Of a DNA stretch of 44,878 nt, positions 8,699 through 18,247 are shown one piece after another. Under the pieces are notes generated by a model. That model did not search any database. It was not told where the DNA came from and saw only the letters and a list, made by a program, of their open reading frames with translations. Each line of letters begins with the position of its first letter. Position 1 is the first letter of the stretch. Origin of the DNA: Stenotrophomonas acidaminiphila (GTDB lineage: Bacteria; Pseudomonadota; Gammaproteobacteria; Xanthomonadales; Xanthomonadaceae); assembly GCF_001431595.1 (NCBI RefSeq), contig NZ_LDJO01000049.1, forward strand, positions 1-44,878, written 5' to 3'. The position numbers and the translations under genes are program-made.

Positions 8699-9901
8699 TC
8701 AACCGCGGCTGACGTCGTAGACCGCCTTGGCCACGTAGTCCAGGTTCTTCTGGCTGAGCGCGGCCACGCAGATGCGGCCGGTGCCGACGGCATAGATGCC
8801 GAACTCGTCGCGCAGCCGGTCCACCTGCGCCTTGCTCAGGCCCGAATAGGAGAACATGCCGGCCTGCTGCTGGATGAAGCCGAACTCCGGCGCGCCCAGG
8901 GCGGCCAGCTTCTGCACCATGCCGGCGCGCAGGGCGTGGATGCGCTCGCGCATCGCGGTCAGCTCGGCGCCCCACATGCCGCGCAGCTCGGCGCTGCCCA
9001 GCACGCCGGCCACCAGCGCGGCGCCATGGGTGGACGGGCTGGAGTAGATGGTGCGGATGATGCGCTTGACCTGCGACTGCACGGCCCTGGTCGAGGCCGC
9101 ATCCGGGCCGACCACCGACAGCGCGCCGACGCGCTCGCCGTACAGCGAGAACGACTTGGAGTACGAGTTGGCGACGATGAAGCTGTCGATCCCGGCCTCG
9201 GCGATGATGCGCACGGCCTGGCCGTCCTGCTCGATGCCCTTGTCGAAGCCCTGGTAGGCCATGTCGATGAAGGGGAACAGCTGGCGGTCCTTGAGCAGCG
9301 CGGCGACCTGCTGCCACTGCGCGGTGTCCAGGTCGGCACCGGTCGGGTTGTGGCAGCAGGCATGCAGCAGCACCACGGTGCCGGGCTGCAGCTTCTGCAG
9401 GTCGGCGATCATGCCGGCGAAATCCAGGCCGTGGCTGGCGTTGTCGAAGTAGGTGTAATCGACCACCTCGAAGCCGGCGGCACCGAACACCGCGCGGTGG
9501 TTTTCCCAGCTCGGGTTGCTGATGGCCACGGTGGCGTGCGGCAGCAGCCTGTGCAGCAGGTCCGCGCCCACGCGCAGCGCGCCGCTGCCGCCGATGGTCT
9601 GCGCAGTGGCGACGCGGCCGCTGGCGATCAGTTCCGAACCCTCGCCGAACACCAGCTTCTGCGTGGCCTGGGTGTAGGCCGGCAGGCCGTCGATCGGCAG
9701 GTAGCCGCGCGGCTTGGCCTCGGCGGCGAGCTGCTGTTCGATCAGCTGCACGGCGCGCAGCAACGGGATGCGGCCGTCTTCGTCGTAATAGATGCCGACG
9801 CCAAGATTGACCTTGGTCGGGCGCGGATCGGCGTTGTAGGCCTCGGTCAGACCCAGGATCGGGTCGCCAGGAACCTGTTCCACGTTTGCAAAGAAGGACA
9901 C
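8699..9901 (-). CDS. tyrB: Aromatic amino acid aminotransferase
   Basis: This PLP-dependent class I aminotransferase transfers amino groups between aromatic amino acids (and often aspartate) and 2-oxoglutarate. Family blocks include FFANVEQVPGDPILGLTEAY, KVNLGVGIYYDEDGRIPLL, the substrate-loop sequence HACCHNPTGAD, and the cofactor lysine Lys249 in NSYSKSFSLYGERVGAL. I chose the GTG at 9899-9901 because family members start at this point (M/V-SFFANVEQ) and it gives the usual length of 400 residues. An upstream ATG at 9961 would add 20 residues of low-complexity sequence. TyrB and AspC are hard to separate by eye, so the exact substrate preference is an inference. Confidence 0.91.
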   Translation of the reverse strand: MSFFANVEQVPGDPILGLTEAYNADPRPTKVNLGVGIYYDEDGRIPLLRAVQLIEQQLAAEAKPRGYLPIDGLPAYTQATQKLVFGEGSELIASGRVATAQTIGGSGALRVGADLLHRLLPHATVAISNPSWENHRAVFGAAGFEVVDYTYFDNASHGLDFAGMIADLQKLQPGTVVLLHACCHNPTGADLDTAQWQQVAALLKDRQLFPFIDMAYQGFDKGIEQDGQAVRIIAEAGIDSFIVANSYSKSFSLYGERVGALSVVGPDAASTRAVQSQVKRIIRTIYSSPSTHGAALVAGVLGSAELRGMWGAELTAMRERIHALRAGMVQKLAALGAPEFGFIQQQAGMFSYSGLSKAQVDRLRDEFGIYAVGTGRICVAALSQKNLDYVAKAVYDVSRG

Positions 9902-10065
9902 GGCGGTACTCGTCACGGTGGCGGGAGGGGGAACTTCGGGACGACCGCGCAGCGCGGTCAAACCGCCCCATCCTAACAGGGCCGGGGGCGCTTGGCCGCA
10001 GGGGGTTTCAGGCGGAACCGTCGCGCACGGTCCACCGCTTGGCGGCGATCGGCGATGATGCCGGC

Positions 10066-12192
10066 ATGAAGCGACGCAGGCGGTGGTTCCCGGTGATGGA
10101 AGTGGCAGCGGCGCTGCCGGTGGTGGCGCTGGCGGCGCCGGCCCCGGCGACCCTGGACGCGGTGCAGGTACAGGCGGCGCGGGTGCATGCGGTGGACGAT
10201 TTCGACCTGCCCGCGTCGATCACCACCCAGGACGTGGACGCCCATGGCAATGGCCGCGGCGTGCTGGTGTCCGAGGCCCTGGGCGGGGTGCCGGGCCTGC
10301 TGGCGCGCGAGCGGCAGAACCTGGCGCAGGACACCCAGCTGTCGATCCGCGGCTTCGGTGCGCGCTCCACCTTCGGCGTGCGCGGCGTGCGGCTGCTGGT
10401 GGACGGGGTGCCGGCGACCATGCCCGACGGCCAGGGCCAGCTGTCGCACTTCAACCTGCTTGGTGCCCAACGCATCGACGTGCTGCGCGGGCCGTTCTCG
10501 GCGCTGTACGGCAACTCCTCCGGCGGCGTGGTGCAGCTGTGGAGCGCCGATGGCCAGGCGGGCGACCCCTGGCGGCTGCGTGCCAGTGCCGGCAGCGACA
10601 ACAGCCGCAGCCTGGGCCTGCAGCTGCGGGGCCTGGCCGGTGCCATGCGCTACAACGTTGCCGCCAGCGACTACCGCACCGACGGCTGGCGCCGGCACAG
10701 TGCGGCGCGGCGGCAATCGCTCAACGCCCGGCTCGGGTTCGAGATGGCGCCGGGCCAGCGCCTGGACCTGCTGTTCAACGTGCTCGATGCGCCGCGCGCG
10801 CAGGACCCGCTGGGCCTGGACCGCACGCAGGTGCGCGAGGACCCGCGCCAGGCCACTGCCGTCGCCTCCCTGTACGACACCCGCAAGTCGGTGCGGCAGG
10901 CGCAGGCCGGCGCGGTGTACACGCTGCAGCGCAGCCGCCAGACCTGGCGGCTGATGGCCTATGCCGGGCAGCGCACCGTGGCGCAGTTCCTGGCCATCCC
11001 GCCCGCGGCGCAGGCCAATGCGCTGCATGCCGGCGGGGTGATCGACCTGGACGGTGGTTACGGCGGCGTGGATGCACGCTGGGCCTGGCACGGCACCCTG
11101 GCCGCGCGCCCGCTGGAACTGGTGATCGGCGCCAACGCCGACCGCCAGCGGCAGCACCGCAGCGGCCACGAGAACTTCGTCGGCGACGTGCTGGGCGTCC
11201 GCGGCCGGCTGCGTCGCGACCAGCGCGACCGGGTCGGCAACGTCGATTCGTTCGCGCAGGCCTGGTGGCAGTTCGCACCGCGCTGGTCGCTGCTGGCCGG
11301 GGCGCGCCACAGCCGGGTGGACTTCCGCTCCGACGACCGTTACATCGCAGCCGGCAACCCGGACGACAGCGGCCGCCGCCAGTACACCGCCACCACCCCG
11401 GTAGCGGGGGTGGTGTTCCGCGCCGGCCAGGACCTGCGCCTGTACGCATCGGCCGGGCGTGGTTTCGAAACGCCGACCTTCAACGAGCTGGGCTATCGCG
11501 CCGATGGCGGTGCCGGGCTGGCGCTGGACCTGTCGCCGGCCACCAGCCGCACCCTCGAACTCGGCGCCAAGTGGCGCATCCAGGCCGGCACCCGGCTGGA
11601 CCTGTCGCTGTTCCACACCGATACCGACGACGAACTGGCGGTCGCCAGCAACAGCGGCGGCCGCAGCAGTTACCGCAACATCGGCGCCACCCGCCGCCGC
11701 GGCATGGAACTGGGCTGGCGGCAGCCGATCGGCGAGGCCCAGCACCTGCAGCTGGCATGGACGTGGCTGCAGGCCAGTGTGCGCGAGGGCTACCTGACCT
11801 GCTCGGGCCTGCCTGCGCCGTGCACCGCGCCGCGCAATCCAGTGGCACCCGGCACCGCGCTGCCGGGGGTGCCGCGCCAGCTGTTGCAGGCGCGCTGGGA
11901 CTGGCGGCCGGATCGCTGGCAGCTGGCCGCCGAGACCGTGGCCGCGGGCGCGACCACAAGTACCGACCTGGGCGACGGACGCGCGCCGGGCTACGCACTC
12001 GTGAACCTGGAAGCGGCCCGCCAGTGGCATACCGCGAGCGGCCCGCTGCGCCTGTTCGCGCGCGTGGACAACGTACTGGACCGGCGCTACATCGGTTCGG
12101 TCATCGTCAACGACGGCAACCGCCGCTACTACGAACCCGGCGCGGACCGCAGCTGGACCCTGGGCCTGGAATGGCAGTGGTCACCGCATTGA
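10066..12192 (+). CDS. TonB-dependent outer-membrane receptor, substrate unknown
   Basis: The 708-residue protein has an arginine-rich start and a signal peptide (about residues 1-28, ending near LAAPAPA). A plug domain follows (LSIRGFGARSTFGVRGVRL, VDGVPATMPDGQGQ, IDVLRGPFSALYGNSSGG), then a C-terminal 22-strand barrel. The ending is unusual: the last residues are WQWSPH, so the chain ends in His after an aromatic-rich strand rather than directly in Phe or Trp. It looks like the iron/vitamin receptor branch rather than the large carbohydrate branch, but no neighbour hints at a ligand. I chose the ATG at 10066 because it begins the signal peptide; the open frame extends further left without signal features. 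Confidence 0.88.
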   Translation: MKRRRRWFPVMEVAAALPVVALAAPAPATLDAVQVQAARVHAVDDFDLPASITTQDVDAHGNGRGVLVSEALGGVPGLLARERQNLAQDTQLSIRGFGARSTFGVRGVRLLVDGVPATMPDGQGQLSHFNLLGAQRIDVLRGPFSALYGNSSGGVVQLWSADGQAGDPWRLRASAGSDNSRSLGLQLRGLAGAMRYNVAASDYRTDGWRRHSAARRQSLNARLGFEMAPGQRLDLLFNVLDAPRAQDPLGLDRTQVREDPRQATAVASLYDTRKSVRQAQAGAVYTLQRSRQTWRLMAYAGQRTVAQFLAIPPAAQANALHAGGVIDLDGGYGGVDARWAWHGTLAARPLELVIGANADRQRQHRSGHENFVGDVLGVRGRLRRDQRDRVGNVDSFAQAWWQFAPRWSLLAGARHSRVDFRSDDRYIAAGNPDDSGRRQYTATTPVAGVVFRAGQDLRLYASAGRGFETPTFNELGYRADGGAGLALDLSPATSRTLELGAKWRIQAGTRLDLSLFHTDTDDELAVASNSGGRSSYRNIGATRRRGMELGWRQPIGEAQHLQLAWTWLQASVREGYLTCSGLPAPCTAPRNPVAPGTALPGVPRQLLQARWDWRPDRWQLAAETVAAGATTSTDLGDGRAPGYALVNLEAARQWHTASGPLRLFARVDNVLDRRYIGSVIVNDGNRRYYEPGADRSWTLGLEWQWSPH

Positions 12193-12199
12193 GGCAGCG

Positions 12200-12252
12200 A
12201 TGCACGGCCGCCGCGCCCACGGGAGGGGAAGCGGGCGACGGCGGCCATGCAT
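12200..12252. repeat. Inverted repeat between convergent genes
   Basis: Two arms, ATGCACGGCCGCCG (12200-12213) and CGGCGGCCATGCAT (12239-12252), pair with one mismatch around a 25-nt loop. They lie between the stops of the receptor gene and the minus-strand adhP gene. It may end transcription from both sides, but there is no T-run. Confidence 0.5.
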
Positions 12253-12258
12253 GGACGG

Positions 12259-13287
12259 TCAGGCGCTCATGTCCAGGACCACGCGCCCTTCGATCTGGCC
12301 GGCGCGCATGCGCGCGAACACCGCGTTGATGTTGTCCAGCGTATCGGTGGAGACGGTCGCGGCGACCTTGCCGTCGGCCGCGAACTGCAGCGACTCCTGC
12401 AGGTCCAGGCGGGTGCCGACGATGGAGCCGCGCACGGTGATGCCGTTGAGCACCATGCCGAAGATGTCCAGCGGGAAGTCGCCGGGCGGCAGGCCGTTGA
12501 GCGACACCGTGCCGCCGCGCCGGACCATGCCCAGCGCCTGCGCGAACGCCTTGGGCGATACCGCGGTGACCAGCGCGCCATGGGCGCCGCCGATCTCCTT
12601 TTTCAGGAATGCCGCCGGGTCGGTGGCGCGGGCGTCGACGGTGACCGTCGCGCCGAGCCGCCGCGCCAGTGCCAGCTTGCCCTCGTCCACGTCCACCGCC
12701 GCCACGTTCAGGCCCATCGCCCGCGCGTACTGCACGGCCATGTGGCCGAGCCCGCCGATGCCCGAGATCACCACCCAGTCGCCGGGCTTGGTGTCGGTGA
12801 CCTTCAGCCCCTTGTAGACGGTCACCCCGGCGCACAGCACCGGTGCGATCTCGACGAAGCCCACGCTGTCGGGCAGGTGGCCGACGTAATCGGCGTTGGC
12901 CAGCGCGTACTGGGCGAACCCGCCATTGACCGAGTAGCCGGTGTTGCGCTGGCTTTCGCACAGCGTTTCCCAGCCGCCGAGGCAGTGTTCGCAATGGCCG
13001 CAGGCCGAGTACAGCCAGGGAATGCCGACGCGGTCGCCCTCGCGGACGTGGTGGACGCCCTCGCCCACTGCGACCACGTGGCCGACGCCTTCGTGGCCGG
13101 GAATGAACGGCGGCTCCGGCTTCACCGGCCAGTCGCCCTCGGCGGCGTGCAGGTCGGTGTGGCAGACGCCGCACGCTTCGATCTTCACCAGAATGTCACC
13201 GGCCGCCGGGCGCGGTACCGGTACTTCCTCGATGACCAGCGGCTGGCCGAATGCACGCACCACCGCGGCCTTCATTGTCCTGTCCAT
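12259..13287 (-). CDS. adhP: Zinc-dependent alcohol dehydrogenase, AdhP type
   Basis: The 342-residue medium-chain dehydrogenase oxidises primary alcohols such as ethanol with NAD+, or the reverse. Catalytic zinc ligands fit Cys42 and His65 (CGVCHTD, GHEGVGH). The structural zinc lobe is intact at Cys96, Cys99, Cys102 and Cys110 ([15 protein letters not shown]). The nucleotide-binding motif is [20 protein letters not shown]. Family length is about 336-343. The ATG at 13285-13287 has a GGAG element 8 nt upstream; a second ATG 12 bp inside is the alternative. It ends near the uronate locus, but nothing ties it to that pathway. Confidence 0.92.
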   Translation of the reverse strand: MDRTMKAAVVRAFGQPLVIEEVPVPRPAAGDILVKIEACGVCHTDLHAAEGDWPVKPEPPFIPGHEGVGHVVAVGEGVHHVREGDRVGIPWLYSACGHCEHCLGGWETLCESQRNTGYSVNGGFAQYALANADYVGHLPDSVGFVEIAPVLCAGVTVYKGLKVTDTKPGDWVVISGIGGLGHMAVQYARAMGLNVAAVDVDEGKLALARRLGATVTVDARATDPAAFLKKEIGGAHGALVTAVSPKAFAQALGMVRRGGTVSLNGLPPGDFPLDIFGMVLNGITVRGSIVGTRLDLQESLQFAADGKVAATVSTDTLDNINAVFARMRAGQIEGRVVLDMSA

Positions 13288-13399
13288 ACGCGATCTCCGT
13301 GGGGGAACGCGCCTACTCTCGCGCCGTCCGCGTGCCGCCGCATTGATCGTGATCACGCCCTGGAAGCAACGGCGCGGTGGCCGACGGACGGTCGCCGGT

Positions 13400-14038
13400 T
13401 CAGCCGGCCAGCAGTGCCGCCTCGCGCGCCAGGCGTTCGATCCCGGCCCAGTCGCGCGCCGCCAGCAGATCGCGCGTGGTCAGCCACGAGCCACCGACGC
13501 ACAGCACGTTGGGCAGGTGCAGGAACTGCGCGGCGGTCTGTACGCCGATGCCGCCGGTCGGGCAGAACCGCACGTCGCCGAACGGGCCGTTCCACGCCGC
13601 CAGCATCGCCGTGCCGCCGGCCTGTACCGCGGGGAAGAACTTGAACGTGTCCAGCCCCTGCTCCAGCCCGCGCATCAGGTCCGATGCAGTGGCCACGCCC
13701 GGCAGGAACGGCAGGTCGGTATCGCGCGCGGCGGCATACAGCCGGTCGGTGGCGCCCGGCGAGACCGCGAAGCGGCCACCGGCGGCCTTGACCTGCGCCA
13801 TCTGCCGCGCGTCGAGCACGGTACCGGCACCGATCACCGCGTCGGGCACCGCTTCGGCCATCGCCCTGATCGCGTCCATGGCAGTGGCCGTGCGCAGGGT
13901 CACTTCGATCACCGGCAGGCCGCCGCGGAACAGTGCCTGCGCCACCTGCACGGCATCGTCGATGGACCCGGGGGTGAACACCGGGATCACCGGTGCCAGT
14001 TTCAGGACAGCGCGCACGCGCGGATCAGCGCCGGACAT
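13400..14038 (-). CDS. eda: KDPG aldolase
   Basis: The 212-residue class I aldolase cleaves 2-keto-3-deoxy-6-phosphogluconate to pyruvate and glyceraldehyde 3-phosphate. Glu45 (VIEVTLRT) and the Schiff-base lysine Lys133 (TFKFFPA) are in place, as are GAGTVLD and CPTGGI. Length is usual. Its start overlaps the end of the KDG kinase gene by 14 bp, so the two are one operon and give consecutive steps. With the isomerase and dehydrogenase genes at 30.7-32.1 kb this completes a path from unsaturated uronate to central metabolism. It could also serve the Entner-Doudoroff pathway, but no edd is in view. Confidence 0.95.
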   Translation of the reverse strand: MSGADPRVRAVLKLAPVIPVFTPGSIDDAVQVAQALFRGGLPVIEVTLRTATAMDAIRAMAEAVPDAVIGAGTVLDARQMAQVKAAGGRFAVSPGATDRLYAAARDTDLPFLPGVATASDLMRGLEQGLDTFKFFPAVQAGGTAMLAAWNGPFGDVRFCPTGGIGVQTAAQFLHLPNVLCVGGSWLTTRDLLAARDWAGIERLAREAALLAG

Positions 14039-15047
14039 CGAATTTTCCTTCGCCCACCAGGGCCATCACGTCGGCGACGCCGACCGGGTTGAAATCGCCG
14101 GGAATGGAATGCTTCAGGCAGCCGGCGGCCAGGCCGAAGCGGATCGTGGCGTCGGCGTCGAAGCCCTCGATCAGGCCATGCAGCACGCCTGCGGCGAACG
14201 CGTCGCCGCCGCCGATGCGGTCGACGATGCCGGTCAGTTCCGCATCCGGCGCGCCTGCGCGGGTGCCGTCGCGGCCGAGCAGCATCGCGCCGAGCGAGTG
14301 GTGCCCGGCGCTGTGCGCGGTGCGCTGGGTGCACGCCATGTACTGCAGCCGCGGGAATGCGGCGAATGCCATCGCCGCGGCCGCGTCCACGCGCGCCCGT
14401 GCGTCGGCCTGCGCGAACTGCCCGCCCAGCACCACGCCGATGTCGCGGTAATCGGCGAACACGATATGCGCGCAGTCGAACAGATCATGCAGGATCGCCC
14501 TGGCGTCACCGCCCCAGCGCTCCCACAGCTTCGGCCGGAAATTGCCGTCGAACGACACCTTGATGCCCGCCGCGCAGGCCGCGCGCGCGGCCGCCAGGGT
14601 GGCCTGCGCCGCCTCGGCGCCGAGCGCCGGGCTGACGCCGGACAGGTGCAGCCACTGTGCGCCGCGCAACAGCGCCGGCCAGTCGTAGCTGTCGGCGCGC
14701 GCGCTGGCGAAGGCCGAATCGGCGCGGTCGTAGACCACCTCGCTGGGCCGGTGCCCGGCGCCGGTGGTCAGGAAATACAGGCCCATGCGGCCGTCGCCGC
14801 GCCGCACCCGCGTGGTATCCAGCCCGTGCCGGCGCAGCTCGCCGCCGACCGCCGCGCCCAGCGGGTTGTCGGCGACCACACTGACCATCGCCACGTCATG
14901 GCCGAAGTGCGCCAGCGAGACGCCGACGTTGGCCTCGGCGCCACCGCAATGCACCTCCAGCGCCGGGGTCTGCAGCAGCAGCTGGTGGCCGGGGGCGCCG
15001 AGCCGCAGCAGCAGCTCGCCGAAACAGACAACACGGGGGGAACTCAT
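14025..15047 (-). CDS. kdgK: 2-dehydro-3-deoxygluconokinase (KDG kinase)
   Basis: The 340-residue PfkB-family sugar kinase phosphorylates 2-keto-3-deoxygluconate to KDPG. Features seen are CFGELLLRL at the start, the substrate-side block CGGAEANVGVSLAHFG, the SFDGNFRPKLW segment characteristic of KDG kinases, and the catalytic GGGDAFAAG near residue 285. It overlaps the aldolase gene by 14 bp. The ATG at 15045-15047 lies 47 bp from the operator-like site at 15095-15113, so the operon is probably controlled with the receptor gene divergent to it. Other PfkB sugars are possible in principle, but the pairing with KDPG aldolase makes KDG by far the best guess. Confidence 0.93.
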   Translation of the reverse strand: MSSPRVVCFGELLLRLGAPGHQLLLQTPALEVHCGGAEANVGVSLAHFGHDVAMVSVVADNPLGAAVGGELRRHGLDTTRVRRGDGRMGLYFLTTGAGHRPSEVVYDRADSAFASARADSYDWPALLRGAQWLHLSGVSPALGAEAAQATLAAARAACAAGIKVSFDGNFRPKLWERWGGDARAILHDLFDCAHIVFADYRDIGVVLGGQFAQADARARVDAAAAMAFAAFPRLQYMACTQRTAHSAGHHSLGAMLLGRDGTRAGAPDAELTGIVDRIGGGDAFAAGVLHGLIEGFDADATIRFGLAAGCLKHSIPGDFNPVGVADVMALVGEGKFDVRR

Positions 15048-15094
15048 CGGGACTCCTGTCGCGGTCTACACGGGCGGGAATGATGGCACGATAG

Positions 15095-15113
15095 TTTGAC
15101 CATCGGTGTCATA
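15095..15113 (-). promoter_or_regulatory. Operator-like site A, upstream of kdgK-eda
   Basis: The plus-strand sequence is TTTGACCATCGGTGTCATA. Read on the minus strand it begins TATGACACCG, the core shared with three other sites in this window. TGAC and GTCA form inverted ends around 7 nt. It lies 47 bp before the kdgK start. Binding by the LacI-family regulator at 29404-30462 is an inference. Confidence 0.65.
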
Positions 15114-15240
15114 CACACCGAAATGTCCCTTGCCCCTGTCGATATCGGCGCCGTAATGTCCCAAAGACAAGGGGTTGCGGGCATTTCCCCGCCTGTTGCA
15201 GTGCAAGATGCTCCCTCCCGGAGCTCCTGCTACTTTCGGT

Positions 15241-15259
15241 TTTGACCAGCGGTGTCATA
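15241..15259 (-). promoter_or_regulatory. Operator-like site B, upstream of the large TonB-dependent receptor
   Basis: The plus-strand sequence is TTTGACCAGCGGTGTCATA, differing from site A at one of 19 positions. It lies 60 bp before the receptor start and exactly 146 bp from site A, about 14 helical turns. The region between (15114-15240) holds no gene, so this is a divergent promoter with one site near each start. Confidence 0.68.
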
Positions 15260-15319
15260 TGCCTTTGGCACTACAGGAATCGCCGCTTCGCATGTAAACC
15301 TTTGGAGAGGGGGAAACAC

Positions 15320-18112
15320 ATGTATCCACACAGCAAGCAGAAAAAGACACCGGTTACCTTGCTCGCATTGTCGATCGCGCTGGCGCTGCAGGCCGGCGCC
15401 GCCGCCGCCCAGGACGCAGGCGCCGCCGCCACCGAACTGGACACCGTGACCGTCACCGGCTACCGCGCCAGTGTCGAGAAGGCGCTGGACATCAAGCGCG
15501 GCGAAGCCGGCATGGTCGACGCCGTGGTCGCCGAGGACATCGGCAAGTTCCCCGACAGCAACCTGGCCGAATCGCTGCAACGCATCCCCGGCGTGGTCAT
15601 CACCCGCGATGGCGGCGAAGGCCGCCAGATCACCGTCCGCGGGCTGGGTCCGGATTTCACCCGCGTGCGCATCAACGGCATGGAAGCGCTGAGCACCGTC
15701 GGCAGCAGCGACGGCCAGGGCGGCACCAACCGCAGCCGCGGCTTCGATTTCAACGTATTCGCCTCGGACCTGTTCTCGCAGCTGATCGCGCGCAAGACCG
15801 CCTCGGCCGACGTCGAGGAAGGCTCGCTCGGCGCCACCGTGGACCTGCGCACCGCACGGCCGTTCGACTATGACGGCTTCACCCTCGTGACCAATGTGCA
15901 GACCGCCTACAACGACGCCTCGCAGGCGGCGATGCCGCGCTTCGCCGGCCTGATCGCCAACAGCTGGGCCGACGGCAAGGTCGGCGCGCTGCTGTCGGTG
16001 GCGTACTCCGAGCGCGAGACCGTGGAGGAAGGCACCGGCACCGTGCGCTGGGCCAATGCACGGGCGAACACGCCGACCAACACAGCCAATCCAAAGGGCG
16101 TTGGCTTTGCGGGTTGCGCTGAAGGCACCGCTCCATTCCCGGGCGTCTGCAGCGACCAGGTCTACACGCCGCGCTTCCCGCGCTATACGTTGATGGAACA
16201 TGACCAGAAGCGCCTGGGCGTGACCGGTTCGCTGCAGTTCAAGCCCAGCGACCGCACCACCTTCAGCCTGGACATGCTCTACTCGAAGATCGATGCCCAG
16301 CGCGACGAGAAGTACATAGAGGCCAACGGCCTGAGCAAGACCGGCGCAGACGGCAAGGCGCAGATCGTGGTCAGGGACGGCGTGATCGAAAATGGCGCCC
16401 TGGTCTACGCAAAGATGGACAACGTCGATATCCGCGCCGAGAACCGCCACGACGAATGGAGCACGGATTTCTACCAGGTCAGCCTCGACGGCGAGCACAG
16501 GCTGACCGACAGCTTCACCCTCAGCGGCAGGGTCGGCACCTCGCGGTCCAAGCATGACAATCCGGTCCAGGCGACCATCATGATGGACAAGCTGGATGTG
16601 CAGGGCTACAGCTACGACTACCGTGGCAACGCCAACAAGCCGGTGTTCAACTACGGTGTCAGCCCGACCGATCCGAACGGCTGGACCCTGTCCACGATCC
16701 GCCTGCGCCAGAACTACGTGACCAACGAGTTCCACAACGGCGAGCTGGATTTCTCGTGGGTCATCGGCCCTTCGTTCACCCTGAGCGGCGGCGTGCAGGG
16801 CAAGAACTACAGCTTCGATTCTATGGAGCGCCGGCGTGTCGGCAACGAGACCGCGGTGCCGAACTTCAGCACCGGCAACAAGATCGTGCCTGCCGACATG
16901 ACCGAGCTGGCCAGCCTCGGCGGCCTGGCCGGCTCGCCCGGCACGTGGGTGGTGCCCAACTTCGGCGCCATCGCCAATATGTTCGGTGTCCTCAACGGCG
17001 AAGGGATCTACGCATTGGTCGACTACCCGGCCAGCATGCGCGGCGTCGAGGAGCAGGACCGCAGCGGTTGGCTGATGGGCAAGTTCTCCACCGAGATCGG
17101 TTCGATCCCGGTGTACGGCAACCTCGGCGTGCGCCATGTCCGCACCAAGCAGACCTCCTCTGGCATCGCCACCGCCAGCGGAAAGCCCGTGGCCGCCACG
17201 GTGACCCGCGAGTACAACGACACCCTGCCCTCGCTGAACGTGGTGGCCGAACTCACCCCGGATTTCCTGCTGCGCTTCGCCGCGGCCAAGGTGATGTCGC
17301 GTCCCGGCCTGGGCAGCCTGACCCCGGGCGTGACCGTCAACGTCAGCGGCAGCGCCCGTACGGTCAGCGGCGGCAACCCGATGCTCGACCCGGTGCGCGC
17401 CAAGAGCTACGACCTGGGCCTGGAGTGGTACTTCGACGAAGGCGCCATGCTCGGTGCCACCGTGTTCTACAAGGACATCGGCAGCTACATCCAGAACACC
17501 CGCGAAACCCGCGTCTACGCCGACAGCGGCCTGCCGGCCAGCCTGCTGGACAACCTCAACGCCAGCCCCAGCGACGAGTTCACCTTCACCGTGCCGGTCA
17601 ACACCCCGGGCGGCAAGCTGCAGGGCGTGGAGCTGAACTACGTGCAGCCGTTCACCTTCCTGCCGGGCAAGTGGTCCAACCTGGGCACGCAGCTGAACTA
17701 CACCTACGTCGATTCGGACATCCAGTACCTGCTGTCCTCCGGCGCGACGGCGCAGAAGGCGGCGATGACCGGCCAGTCCAAGAATTCGTGGAACGCGACG
17801 CTGTTCTACGAAGGCGAGCGTTTCTCCGGTCGCGTTTCGGCCACCAACCGCAACGACTACCTGATCCAGGTGCCGGGCACCGAGGCCGGCTTCAACAGCG
17901 ACGCCAACGGCGTGCATGGCCAGAGCGGAACCACCATCGTCGATGCGTCGATCCACTACCGCATCAGCGACCAGCTGGAGCTGAGCCTGGAAGGCGCCAA
18001 CCTGACCAACGAGGCGCAGGAATCGTGGGTGGCCAACCCGTCGGTGTCGCTGCCGCTGGAGTACAGCCAGACCGGACGCACCTATACCCTGGGGCTGCGT
18101 TACCGGTTCTGA
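15320..18112 (+). CDS. Large TonB-dependent receptor, carbohydrate (Xanthomonas/Caulobacter) type
   Basis: The 930-residue outer-membrane receptor has a signal peptide (about residues 1-30, ending AGAAAAQ) and a TonB-box-like DTVTVTG. Its plug has the signature of the large Xanthomonas/Caulobacter carbohydrate receptors: EDIGKFPDSNLAESLQRIPG, ITVRGLGPDFTRVRINGME and GSLGATVDLRTARPFDY. The barrel closes with the C-terminal LGLRYRF, ending in the expected Phe. This branch often serves plant or algal polysaccharide uptake. The ATG has GGAGAGGGGG upstream. It is divergent from kdgK and followed by the secreted LamG protein after 135 bp with no terminator. It is therefore probably the outer-membrane port for the oligosaccharide this locus degrades; the ligand is unknown. 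Confidence 0.92.
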   Translation: MYPHSKQKKTPVTLLALSIALALQAGAAAAQDAGAAATELDTVTVTGYRASVEKALDIKRGEAGMVDAVVAEDIGKFPDSNLAESLQRIPGVVITRDGGEGRQITVRGLGPDFTRVRINGMEALSTVGSSDGQGGTNRSRGFDFNVFASDLFSQLIARKTASADVEEGSLGATVDLRTARPFDYDGFTLVTNVQTAYNDASQAAMPRFAGLIANSWADGKVGALLSVAYSERETVEEGTGTVRWANARANTPTNTANPKGVGFAGCAEGTAPFPGVCSDQVYTPRFPRYTLMEHDQKRLGVTGSLQFKPSDRTTFSLDMLYSKIDAQRDEKYIEANGLSKTGADGKAQIVVRDGVIENGALVYAKMDNVDIRAENRHDEWSTDFYQVSLDGEHRLTDSFTLSGRVGTSRSKHDNPVQATIMMDKLDVQGYSYDYRGNANKPVFNYGVSPTDPNGWTLSTIRLRQNYVTNEFHNGELDFSWVIGPSFTLSGGVQGKNYSFDSMERRRVGNETAVPNFSTGNKIVPADMTELASLGGLAGSPGTWVVPNFGAIANMFGVLNGEGIYALVDYPASMRGVEEQDRSGWLMGKFSTEIGSIPVYGNLGVRHVRTKQTSSGIATASGKPVAATVTREYNDTLPSLNVVAELTPDFLLRFAAAKVMSRPGLGSLTPGVTVNVSGSARTVSGGNPMLDPVRAKSYDLGLEWYFDEGAMLGATVFYKDIGSYIQNTRETRVYADSGLPASLLDNLNASPSDEFTFTVPVNTPGGKLQGVELNYVQPFTFLPGKWSNLGTQLNYTYVDSDIQYLLSSGATAQKAAMTGQSKNSWNATLFYEGERFSGRVSATNRNDYLIQVPGTEAGFNSDANGVHGQSGTTIVDASIHYRISDQLELSLEGANLTNEAQESWVANPSVSLPLEYSQTGRTYTLGLRYRF

Positions 18113-18122
18113 TCCTGGCTGC

Positions 18123-18145
18123 GCTCCCGGCGTGTTGCCGGGAGC
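18123..18145 (+). other. Intercistronic hairpin between receptor and LamG protein genes
   Basis: A perfect 9-bp stem (GCTCCCGGC / GCCGGGAGC) with a GTGTT loop follows the receptor stop by 10 bp. There is no T-run, so it may stabilise the receptor mRNA or reduce read-through rather than end transcription. Confidence 0.6.
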
Positions 18146-18247
18146 CAGCCGATGGTGCGACGCAGGATGTGATGACGCGTTGGCGTCGCTAACTTGGCCC
18201 ACCGCGCGCGGCGCAGGCAACCGCCGCGCGCTTCCAAGAGACGCCCG

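Noticed and set aside
12259..13287. AdhP as part of the uronate locus
   Set aside because: It reads the same way as kdgK-eda but has its own start signals, no operator-like site, and a known general role; a 112-bp gap separates it from eda.
15230..18220. A minus-strand open frame of 996 codons opposite the large receptor
   Set aside because: It mirrors the receptor gene, has no recognisable domain and no start signals; the plus-strand receptor is unmistakable.
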